From: Eggerthellaceae bacterium
GTDB taxonomy: Bacteria; Actinomycetota; Coriobacteriia; Coriobacteriales; Eggerthellaceae
Direction: 5' to 3'
DNA: 7,189 nt
Assembly (NCBI GenBank): GCA_900754955.1
Contig: CAAEEV010000141.1
Coordinates: 1 to 7,189, forward strand
The translations under genes and the position numbers were made by a program. The notes under the pieces are model-generated. The model ran no database searches and was not told where the DNA came from. It saw only the letters and a list, made by a program, of their open reading frames with translations. This document shows positions 1-6,731 of the stretch, one piece after another. Position 1 is the stretch's first letter, and every line of letters starts with the position of its first letter.

Positions 1-1
1 A

Positions 2-16
2 GCCCGCGCGCCGGGC
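2..16 (-). terminator. Possible partial terminator hairpin after the rRNA methyltransferase gene
   Basis: Bases 2-6 (GCCCG) and 12-16 (CGGGC) are exact inverted copies around a five-base loop, seven bases beyond the stop codon of the minus-strand methyltransferase gene. The following bases, where a U tract would lie, are outside the window, so this may be an intrinsic terminator or just GC-rich sequence. Confidence 0.3.
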
Positions 17-22
17 GCTTCC

Positions 23-1381
23 CTAGCACTTCGTGCGCTCGAAGATGCTCACCGTCTCCACGTGGTAGGTCTGCGGGAACATGTCCACCGGTGTCGCCGT
101 GCGCAGGCGGTAGCCGCGCTGCTCGAACAGGGCGACATCGCGCGCCCACGTCTGCGGGTCGCAGCTCACATACGCCACCTTGGCGGGACGCGCCGATGCG
201 ATGGAGTCGACGACCCCCTTTGCGAGGCCCGCGCGCGGCGGATCGACCACGAGCGCGTCGAGCTCGCCGAGATCGGGCAGCTCGCGCGCCACATCGCCGC
301 AGATCGCCTCCACGTCGACGCGGTTCTCGTCGGCGTTGCGCCGCAGGTCGCGAATGGAGGACGCAACCGTCTCGACCGCGACGACGTCGGCACCGGCCTG
401 CGCGAGCGGGATCGAGAAGGTGCCGCCTCCCGCGTACAGGTCAGCCACGTAGGAGCCCTCCTCCACCGCGAGCCCGTCCATGACGAGCGCGACGAGCTTC
501 TCGGCCTGGGCGGTGTTCACCTGGAAAAACGACGGCGCCGCCGTGAGGAAGCGCGCGCCCGAGAGATCCTCCTCCCACAGGCCGCGGCCCTCGAGCACCT
601 CGATCTTCTTCACCTTGCGCTGCGCGCCCTCATCGGCGAGCACGCGCACGATCGAGGTGGCCTTGAGCGCGTCTTTGAGTGTGCGCGCCACCGCGGCGCG
701 CGGGAAGGCGCTCGGCGGCGTCCAGAGCGCGATCTCGACGCTGTGGGTGCGCAGACTGCCGCGCACGCCGACGCGGTAGATGCCGAGATCCTGCGAGCGT
801 TGGAGAAAGCGCAGCGCGCCGCGCAGGGCCTTCGGCGCGCGCTCGATGTAGCGGTTGGCGAGCGGACAGGAGCCGGGATTGGTCACCTCGTGCGTGCCCT
901 CGCGGTAGAAGCCGAGCGTGAAGTGCCCCGCCGCGTCGGTGCCGCAGGCGAGCTCGAGCTTGTTGCGGTAGCCCCACTGCCGCTTGCTCGGCACGCAGGC
1001 GCCCACGAGCTCCTCAGCGCGTGCTGCCTCGACGTGCGCGGTGCGCACGAGCGCGTCGACGACCGCCCGGCGCTTCGCGTCGATCTGGGCGTCGTAGCGC
1101 AGATGCGCCCAGGGGCAGCCGCCGCAGCCCGCCGTGCACTTCATCTTGAGCTCGCGCGCCTCAGACGGCTCGATGATGCGCGCAAGGCGCGCCCGGGCGA
1201 AGCGCTCCTTCTCCTCGACGAGCTCGATCTCGGCGAGATCGCCCGGCGCTCCCCCGTCGACGAACACCGTCTTGCCGGAGGCGAGACGGCCGATAGCGGC
1301 CGCACCGTAGCTCATGCGCTCGATGCGCACCTCCTCGTGTGCCTGCCCTGCGGATGATGCGATTTCGTTGTTCGCTTGCAT
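23..1381 (-). CDS. rlmD: 23S rRNA (uracil-5-)-methyltransferase, RlmD/RlmCD (TrmA-like) family
   Basis: SAM-dependent enzyme that puts a methyl group on C5 of a uracil in 23S rRNA (U1939 for RlmD; U747 as well in Gram-positive RlmCD), using a conserved cysteine nucleophile. The 452-residue protein has a TRAM-like N-terminal part (about 16-70), iron-sulfur ligand cysteines at 82, 86, 89 and probably 172, SAM motif I DLYAGGG at 314-320, DPPR at 380-383, nucleophile Cys407 in VSCDP, and the C-terminal DMFPQT/HVE motif with likely general base Glu442. The start at 1381 is an ATG preceded by GAGGGGAG at good spacing. The open frame continues 125 codons further upstream, but that part reads through the antisense of tRNA-Arg and is not coding. 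It is divergent from the tRNA gene; I see no convincing promoter of its own. The family is certain; the target base cannot be told from sequence alone. Confidence 0.93.
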   Translation of the reverse strand: MQANNEIASSAGQAHEEVRIERMSYGAAAIGRLASGKTVFVDGGAPGDLAEIELVEEKERFARARLARIIEPSEARELKMKCTAGCGGCPWAHLRYDAQIDAKRRAVVDALVRTAHVEAARAEELVGACVPSKRQWGYRNKLELACGTDAAGHFTLGFYREGTHEVTNPGSCPLANRYIERAPKALRGALRFLQRSQDLGIYRVGVRGSLRTHSVEIALWTPPSAFPRAAVARTLKDALKATSIVRVLADEGAQRKVKKIEVLEGRGLWEEDLSGARFLTAAPSFFQVNTAQAEKLVALVMDGLAVEEGSYVADLYAGGGTFSIPLAQAGADVVAVETVASSIRDLRRNADENRVDVEAICGDVARELPDLGELDALVVDPPRAGLAKGVVDSIASARPAKVAYVSCDPQTWARDVALFEQRGYRLRTATPVDMFPQTYHVETVSIFERTKC

Positions 1382-1444
1382 GTTGCTCCCCTCGTGTTTT
1401 GCCGTGGGATGGTGAATTGTCAGCGTGTCGGCAGCGCCTTGGCG

Positions 1445-1450
1445 TATAAT
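1445..1450 (+). promoter_or_regulatory. -10 box of the tRNA-Arg promoter
   Basis: A perfect TATAAT lies 18 bases before the tRNA 5' end, which places the transcription start near 1457 with a leader of about 12 bases. TTGTCA at 1417-1422 resembles a -35 box but is 22 bases away, too far for a standard promoter. No better -35 is present at 16-18 bases. Confidence 0.6.
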
Positions 1451-1468
1451 GATCGCCGCCCGAGATAC

Positions 1469-1544
1469 GCCCTCGTAGCTCAGGGGATAGAGCACTTGCC
1501 TCCGGAGCAAGGTGCCGCTGGTTCGAATCCAGTCGAGGGCACCA
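1469..1544 (+). tRNA. tRNA-Arg, anticodon CCG
   Basis: A full cloverleaf folds: acceptor 1469-1475 with 1534-1540 (7 bp), D stem 1478-1481 with 1490-1493, anticodon stem 1495-1499 with 1507-1511, loop CTCCGGA with anticodon CCG at 1502-1504, T stem 1517-1521 with 1529-1533 and loop TTCGAAT. The 3' CCA is encoded at 1542-1544. It reads CGG codons. It has its own -10 box and terminator, so it is probably a single-gene transcript. I see no second copy of the tRNA 3' end in the window, so nothing suggests an integrated element here. Confidence 0.97.
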
Positions 1545-1552
1545 GGTATTCC

Positions 1553-1589
1553 AGCAGGCCGGCCGCAACGCGCGCCGGCCTGTTTCGTT
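1553..1589 (+). terminator. Intrinsic terminator of tRNA-Arg
   Basis: CAGGCCGGC (1555-1563) pairs exactly with GCCGGCCTG (1574-1582) around a ten-base loop, and the stem can extend by two weaker pairs. It is followed by TTTCGTT. It starts nine bases after the encoded CCA. The U tract is interrupted, but the stem is strong. On the opposite strand there is no T run, so it would not obviously serve the convergent GtrA-like gene. Confidence 0.75.
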
Positions 1590-1605
1590 GCGGGACGACG
1601 CGCGG

Positions 1606-2028
1606 CTAAGCCGCCGCATCCCCACCAGACGAGGCGCCCGCATCGCCCGCGTCGAGGAAGATCTTGCGGGTGACGAAGTTCCACACCATGACCACCGCCG
1701 TGGCGAAGATCTTCGTGATGAGGTAGCTGATACCCGCGATATCGGTACCGAGCCACATGAGCGCATCGTTGATGAGCAAGCCGATGACCGACAGCACGAC
1801 GAAGACGACGAACTCGCGGCGCCGCGACATGCCCTCCTTGTGGGTGAACACGTAGCGCATCGACGCGAAATAGTTGAACGTCACCGAAACGATGAACGAG
1901 ATCGTGGCGCTGATCAGGTAGTTCACGCCCGCGAGCTCCGTGAGCGCCACCATGAGGCCGTAATCGATCACGAACGCGATGACGCCCACCACGCCGAACT
2001 TCATAATCTGCTCGATGAGCTTGCGCAT
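1606..2028 (-). CDS. GtrA-like four-helix membrane protein
   Basis: Small integral membrane protein of the GtrA family, thought to help move polyprenyl-phosphate-linked sugars across the cytoplasmic membrane. The 140 residues hold four hydrophobic segments at about 10-30, 36-55, 72-93 and 99-119. Family hallmarks are visible: an early KFGVVG segment, FNY at 51-53 after helix 2, and WNFVTRK at 116-122 at the end of helix 4. The last 15 residues are Ala/Gly/Asp-rich and not conserved-looking. The ATG at 2028 follows GGGAGGG at close spacing. No promoter stands out in the 105 bp upstream, between it and the tRNA-Glu terminator. The family 2 glycosyltransferase at 2583-3578, a usual functional partner, is on the same strand but separated by the tRNA gene, so the two are probably not one transcript. 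The substrate is unknown. Confidence 0.9.
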   Translation of the reverse strand: MRKLIEQIMKFGVVGVIAFVIDYGLMVALTELAGVNYLISATISFIVSVTFNYFASMRYVFTHKEGMSRRREFVVFVVLSVIGLLINDALMWLGTDIAGISYLITKIFATAVVMVWNFVTRKIFLDAGDAGASSGGDAAA

Positions 2029-2133
2029 GCAGCCCTCCCTCGCCGGTCCCGCCTGCAGCGCGAAGACGCGATGAGCCCTGGCGCAGACGCCGCAGGCGCG
2101 CGGGGCCGATGGGGCGCCCTTCCCCTGCGGATG

Positions 2134-2168
2134 AAAAAACAGGCCAGCCGAAACCTCCGACTGACCTG
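2134..2168 (-). terminator. Intrinsic terminator of tRNA-Glu
   Basis: Read on the minus strand, CAGGTCAGTCG and CGGCTGGCCTG form an 11-bp stem with two G-U pairs around a seven-base loop, directly followed by six T's (2139-2134). It begins 11 bases after the tRNA 3' end. This is a textbook intrinsic terminator. Confidence 0.88.
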
Positions 2169-2179
2169 CCTGTTTGCTA

Positions 2180-2254
2180 TGGTGCCCCCAACGGGAATCG
2201 AACCCGTGTCTCAGCCTTGAAAGGGCCGCGTCCTGACCTCTAGACTATGGGGAC
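2180..2254 (-). tRNA. tRNA-Glu, anticodon TTC
   Basis: The minus strand folds as a tRNA: acceptor GTCCCCA pairs with TGGGGGC (one U-G pair at the second position), D arm GTCTAGAGGTCAGGAC, anticodon stem CGGCC/GGCTG with loop CTTTCAA and anticodon TTC, T stem ACGGG/CCCGT with TTCGATT loop, and encoded CCA at 2182-2180. The D-arm and loop sequence closely resemble known bacterial tRNA-Glu. It has its own promoter upstream and terminator downstream, making a compact single-gene unit set between two glycosylation-related genes of the same strand. Confidence 0.97.
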
Positions 2255-2258
2255 AAGC

Positions 2259-2276
2259 GGCTGCCCGAAAGCAGCC
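2259..2276 (-). other. Stem-loop in the tRNA-Glu precursor leader
   Basis: GGCTGC (2276-2271, minus strand) pairs with GCAGCC (2264-2259) over a six-base loop. It lies between the predicted transcription start near 2275 and the tRNA 5' end at 2254, so nearly the whole 5' leader would fold. It may affect leader trimming by RNase P, or be incidental. Confidence 0.5.
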
Positions 2277-2281
2277 CACAC

Positions 2282-2310
2282 ATTATGCCAAAGTGCACCG
2301 AGGGTTGCAA
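2282..2310 (-). promoter_or_regulatory. Promoter of tRNA-Glu
   Basis: On the minus strand, -35 TTGCAA (2310-2305) and -10 CATAAT (2287-2282) are separated by exactly 17 bases. The -10 is preceded by TGG, an extended -10 element. The predicted start near 2275 leaves a leader of about 20 bases before the tRNA. This is the best-formed housekeeping promoter in the window. Confidence 0.8.
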
Positions 2311-2582
2311 GCCGCCGTTTCGCTTTTCTCCACGACTTGAACACGGCGCGGCGATTCCCCGGCACCGCGCGTCCGCACGCGCACGCCCGCATTCCGCATT
2401 CCGCGTGTACGCAGGCGTTTACACACCCGAAAGCCCCTGATGAAACCCCGTGTCAACGGATGCTTTCACCTGCGAGACGTCCCGTGTCGTCTGCTACGAT
2501 AGCCGCAAGGCGGCGGCGTCGCCTTCCCCTGCGGAAGACACCGGCCAGGATGCTTCGCGCGGCACCGCCGCCTGCTGGCACG
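2311..2582. other. Non-coding intergenic region between the glycosyltransferase gene and the tRNA-Glu promoter
   Basis: No convincing gene: the frames open here lack ribosome binding sites and run on as antisense of the glycosyltransferase gene. It holds a tandem pair of the heptamer GCATTCC (2389-2402), three related GTGT-type elements (2405-2409, 2417-2424, 2450-2457), a perfect TTGACA on the minus strand (2456-2451) without a good -10 behind it, and a plus-strand extended -10 TGCTACGAT at 2493-2501. The part next to the glycosyltransferase stop can fold strongly. A small RNA or a second promoter is possible but not shown. Confidence 0.5.
2509..2572 (-). terminator. GC-rich long-range stem downstream of the glycosyltransferase gene
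   Basis: Read on the minus strand, GGCGGCGG (2572-2565) pairs with CCGCCGCC (2516-2509), extendable by two pairs, enclosing an internal CTTCC/GGAAG hairpin. It starts 11 bases after the glycosyltransferase stop codon. No T run follows, so it may be a 3' end-stabilising structure or a Rho-dependent end, not a classical intrinsic terminator. Confidence 0.3.
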
Positions 2583-3578
2583 CTAGGCGCGCTCCTCCGT
2601 CGCGCGGTACACCTCGAGCTCCCACGCCTTGCGCTGGCTCTTCGCCACCGTGTCGAGCACAAGGCCTACGGTCATGGACAGCGCACCGCAGATGACGAGC
2701 GCCACCGCGAGCACCGCCGAGGGGAGTTTCGACACGAGGCCCGTCGTGACGAACTCGGCGATGACCGGCACGCCGGCGACCAGGCCGAGAATCACGAACA
2801 GCAGCGCAAGCCAGCCGAAGAACGCCATGGGGCGGCAGTCCTTGAACAGCGAGGCGATGGCCATGAGCACCTTCGCGCCGTCGCCGAACGTCGAGAGCTT
2901 CGAGTAGCTGCCCTCGGGACGGTCGCGGTACTCGATCGGCACGTCGACGATGCGCCAGCGGTGGTCGACGGCATGGATGGAGATCTCCGTCTCGATCTGA
3001 AATCCCGCCGAGAGCACCGGCATGGTCTTCACGAACTGGCGCGTGAACGCGCGGTAGCCCGTCATCACGTCGTCGAAGGCGTAGCCGTAGATCGTCTTGA
3101 TGAGCCAGCGCACGAGGTTGTTGCCGAAACCGTGGAAGGCGCGGTCGTTCTCCTCGCCATACGAGCCGTTGGAGAGGCGGTCGCCCACCGTCATGTCGGC
3201 AAGGCCCGCCACGAGCGGCTCGACGAGATCGGGCGCCGCCTCGGCCGGATAGGTGTCGTCGCCGTCCACCATGAGGTAGTAGTCGGCTTCGATCTCGCGG
3301 AACATCTGGCGCACCACGTTGCCCTTGCCCTGGCGCCCCTCGAAGCGCACGATGGCGCCGTGCTCGTGGGCGATGGCGGCGGTGTCGTCGGACGAGTTGT
3401 TGTCGTACACGTAGATGTCGGCCTCGGGCAGGCAGCGGCGGAAATCATCCACCACCTTGCCGATGGTGATCGCCTCGTTGTAGCAGGGAATGAGAACGGC
3501 GACGCCAGCGCCGCGGCGGGCGCGCGCGATGGCGCCGCTCTCGTCGGCGGACGCCGCTTCGGAAAAGTAGGTATGCAC
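2583..3578 (-). CDS. Family 2 glycosyltransferase, polyprenyl-phosphate (dolichol-phosphate mannose synthase-like) sugar transferase
   Basis: Likely moves a sugar from a nucleotide donor to a polyprenyl phosphate at the cytoplasmic membrane face, giving a lipid-linked sugar for envelope glycosylation. The 331 residues show a GT-A fold: IPCYNE at 30-35, YDNNSSDDT at 58-66, the metal-binding DGDDTYP at 105-111, DVMTGYRAF at 170-178 and the FQIETE helix at 193-198. Two hydrophobic helices at about 251-275 and 285-310 anchor the C-terminus. Residues 1-24 are a variable lead. The start is a GTG at 3578, backed by GAGGAG five bases upstream. It is divergent from the UgtP-like gene across 155 bp. 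The GtrA-like gene further along the strand is a plausible partner. Sugar and acceptor lipid cannot be read from sequence. Confidence 0.92.
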   Translation of the reverse strand: MHTYFSEAASADESGAIARARRGAGVAVLIPCYNEAITIGKVVDDFRRCLPEADIYVYDNNSSDDTAAIAHEHGAIVRFEGRQGKGNVVRQMFREIEADYYLMVDGDDTYPAEAAPDLVEPLVAGLADMTVGDRLSNGSYGEENDRAFHGFGNNLVRWLIKTIYGYAFDDVMTGYRAFTRQFVKTMPVLSAGFQIETEISIHAVDHRWRIVDVPIEYRDRPEGSYSKLSTFGDGAKVLMAIASLFKDCRPMAFFGWLALLFVILGLVAGVPVIAEFVTTGLVSKLPSAVLAVALVICGALSMTVGLVLDTVAKSQRKAWELEVYRATEERA

Positions 3579-3653
3579 GCAAACTCCTCAACTCTGTATC
3601 ATGCAAACGCCATCGTACCCGAAACCGCACGCTGCCGCCATCGCCTTCTCGCA

Positions 3654-3667
3654 AATACGCACGTATT
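3654..3667. promoter_or_regulatory. Perfect 6-2-6 inverted repeat, operator candidate
   Basis: AATACG and CGTATT are exact inverted copies with a two-base spacer, lying near the middle of the divergent intergenic region. This is the size and symmetry of a dimeric repressor site, and its AT content stands out from the GC-rich surroundings. No known regulator family is recognised from the half-site. Confidence 0.35.
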
Positions 3668-3721
3668 CTGCCCGTTTCGCGCCCCTTGCGCGCACGCGGG
3701 CCGCGCGATGCGCCCATGTTG

Positions 3722-3727
3722 TATCAT
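3722..3727 (+). promoter_or_regulatory. -10-like TATCAT box immediately upstream of the diacylglycerol glycosyltransferase start
   Basis: TATCAT lies six bases before the ATG at 3734, so transcription from it would begin at or next to the start codon, giving a leaderless mRNA. There is no recognisable -35 box, which is common for actinobacterial promoters of this kind. The absence of a good ribosome binding site before the ATG agrees with this. Confidence 0.45.
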
Positions 3728-3733
3728 GAGCGC

Positions 3734-5080
3734 ATGGACGAAACGATTTCATCAGCACCGCAGGCGGAGCCCGCCGCGCTCGCCCTTTCCGAGCAGACAC
3801 CGCAGAAGCCGCAGGAGGCTAAGGAGCGCCCCTGCGTCCTCATCGTGCACGCCTCGGTCGGATCGGGCCACCGCAGCGCCGCGAACGCCGTGGGGCAGGC
3901 GGTCGAGCTGCTGCGCGACGATGCCGCCGAGGCGTCCGCGCGCGGCGTGGACGTGCCGTCCGACCTCGACATCGAGGTGCTCGACATCCTCGACTTCGGC
4001 CGCATCGTGTTCAACGGCGACGCCGCCGCTTCCATGTTCACGGGAGCGACGCGCCCCATCTACGACCTCACCTGGCGCTACTCCTTCACAGGACGCATCC
4101 TGTGGGGCGGCGGCACCATCTGGGCGCGCATCATGTACCCGAAGTTCGTCGAGTACGTGCGCGAGAAGAAGCCGCTCGCCATCGTGTGCACGCACATCAC
4201 CTCGGCCAACGTGGCGGTGAGCGCGCGCATGATCACGGGCATGAACTTCCCCATCGTGTGCGTTCCGACCGACTACGAGGTGGAGGGCCTCTGGTCGCAT
4301 CTGCACTCCGACCTGTTCTGCGTCGCGAACGAGTACATGGCCGAGACGCTGCGTCCGCGCCGCGTGCCCGAGGACCGCATCCTCATCACGGGCATCCCCA
4401 CGCGCCCCGCGTTCCGCAAAACCTACGACCGCGCCGCCGTGCGCACGCAGTTCGACCTGCCGCAGGACCGCCGCATCGTGCTCGCACTTGCCGGCGCCAA
4501 GCTGCCGCGTCCCTACGTGCACTTCCGCGCCTCGCTCGACGAGCTCGTCCCCTACCTGCACACGTTCGAGGGCATCCACCTCGTCATCGTGGCGGGCAGC
4601 GACGAGGAGTACGCGCGCCATATCAGACGCCTCTGCGCCGACCACGAGCTTCCCAACGCCACCGTGTTCGACTACGTGGAGGACATGGCCGCGCTCATGG
4701 CGGCGAGCGATCTCGTGATCTGCAAGTCGGGCGGACTGACCGTCACGGAATGCCTCTGCGCGGGCGTGCCGATGATCCTCATGGGACGCGCCTACGGTCA
4801 GGAGAAGGCGAACGTGCGCATGCTCACCGCCGCCGGCGCTGCGCTGCACGTCACCACCTCGCGCGAGCTCATCGACACGCTGCGCCACGTGAACGCACAC
4901 CCCGAGTCGACGCACGCGATGCTCATCAACGCGTCGTTTCTGCGCAAGCCCGACGCCGCGCTCGACATCGCGGCGGCCACCTTCAAGCTCGCGGCGGCCG
5001 AACCCTGCACCGATACGCGGATGCGCAAGAAGCACTTCGTCCACTTCTACTGGGGCAGCAAGCCCGCCCATACCCGCTAA
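3734..5080 (+). CDS. Diacylglycerol glycosyltransferase, MGDG synthase/UgtP-like (GT28)
   Basis: Predicted to transfer a sugar from a UDP donor to diacylglycerol, making membrane glycolipids or lipid anchors at the inner leaflet. The 448 residues begin with about 30 variable Ala/Pro/Gln-rich residues, then the MGDG-synthase N-terminal domain with ASVGSGHRSAA at 40-50 and PTDYEVEGLW at 178-187, followed by the GT28 C-terminal domain with LITGIPTRPAF and donor-binding KSGGLTVTE at 331-339, CLCAGVP and GQEKAN. There is no signal peptide or membrane helix, as expected for a peripheral enzyme. The ATG at 3734 is chosen because the N-terminus before the first motif is already long and a -10 box sits just upstream; ATG at 3716 and TTG at 3686 are in frame but have no ribosome binding site. 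The last 20 residues are basic. The helicase follows after 39 bases. Glucose versus galactose donor is undecided. Confidence 0.9.
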   Translation: MDETISSAPQAEPAALALSEQTPQKPQEAKERPCVLIVHASVGSGHRSAANAVGQAVELLRDDAAEASARGVDVPSDLDIEVLDILDFGRIVFNGDAAASMFTGATRPIYDLTWRYSFTGRILWGGGTIWARIMYPKFVEYVREKKPLAIVCTHITSANVAVSARMITGMNFPIVCVPTDYEVEGLWSHLHSDLFCVANEYMAETLRPRRVPEDRILITGIPTRPAFRKTYDRAAVRTQFDLPQDRRIVLALAGAKLPRPYVHFRASLDELVPYLHTFEGIHLVIVAGSDEEYARHIRRLCADHELPNATVFDYVEDMAALMAASDLVICKSGGLTVTECLCAGVPMILMGRAYGQEKANVRMLTAAGAALHVTTSRELIDTLRHVNAHPESTHAMLINASFLRKPDAALDIAAATFKLAAAEPCTDTRMRKKHFVHFYWGSKPAHTR

Positions 5081-5087
5081 CCACCCC

Positions 5088-5102
5088 GATCGCTCCGCGA
5101 TC
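5088..5102 (+). other. Small intergenic stem-loop before the helicase gene
   Basis: GATCGC and GCGATC form a perfect 6-bp stem over a three-base loop in the 39-bp gap between the glycosyltransferase stop and the helicase start. No T run follows, so it is not an intrinsic terminator; the two genes may be co-transcribed, with the hairpin as an mRNA processing or stability element. Confidence 0.4.
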
Positions 5103-5119
5103 CCATCGAAAGGACACCT

Positions 5120-6631
<1,512 letters not shown>

Positions 6632-6694
6632 GACGTTCTCGGCCCGTATTCTTCCGCTCGCCGCCGCAACCGGGGAAAGACCGGACGGGGCAGG

Positions 6695-6700
6695 TATCGT
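6695..6700 (+). promoter_or_regulatory. Possible -10 box for the NifX-like gene
   Basis: TATCGT stands in a locally AT-richer patch of the 100-bp gap after the helicase gene. Transcription from about 6707 would give a 25-base leader containing the AAAGGA ribosome binding site. CATTAT at 6703-6708 is an alternative. There is no recognisable -35. No clear terminator for the helicase gene is seen in this gap, so read-through is also possible. Confidence 0.3.
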
Positions 6701-6731
6701 AGCATTATCACGATTTGAAAGGATGCGCTGG

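Larger units (their letters stand above)
3579..3733. promoter_or_regulatory. Divergent promoter region between the two glycosyltransferase genes
   Basis: This 155-bp gap must drive both the minus-strand family 2 glycosyltransferase and the plus-strand diacylglycerol glycosyltransferase. It contains the nonamer TGTATCATG twice in the same orientation (3595-3603 and 3720-3728), each near one of the two gene starts, and a perfect dyad in the middle. No standard -35/-10 pair at 17 bp is visible for either direction. Confidence 0.55.

Noticed and set aside
62..1357. Long plus-strand open frame of 431 codons opposite the methyltransferase
   Set aside because: Arg/Ala/His-rich shadow typical of GC-rich DNA, while the opposite strand encodes a protein with all motifs of its family.
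1469..1544. tRNA-Arg as an integration site for a mobile element
   Set aside because: No duplicated tRNA 3' end, integrase or phage gene is visible in the window.
1382..1756. N-terminal extension of the methyltransferase frame, including a stretch reading WIRTSGTLLRRQV
   Set aside because: This is the antisense translation of tRNA-Arg, a well-known annotation artefact, and the ATG at 1381 has a strong ribosome binding site.
1588..2220. Plus-strand open frame of 210 codons ending in PPTGIEPVSQP
   Set aside because: It lies antisense to the GtrA-like gene and its end is the antisense of tRNA-Glu, another known artefact. It has no ribosome binding site.
2451..2456. Perfect minus-strand TTGACA as a strong promoter
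   Set aside because: The hexamer at 17 bp downstream is CTTTCG and no better -10 lies at 16-18 bp, so it is not called as a promoter.
2450..2695. Possible small protein starting with GTG at 2450
   Set aside because: No ribosome binding site and most of its length is antisense to the glycosyltransferase 3' end.
2247..4220. Plus-strand open frame of 657 codons
   Set aside because: It runs antisense through tRNA-Glu and the family 2 glycosyltransferase and then out of frame through the next gene; no domain is recognisable.
3752..5071. Minus-strand open frame of 439 codons
   Set aside because: Antisense shadow of the diacylglycerol glycosyltransferase gene with biased composition and no ribosome binding site.
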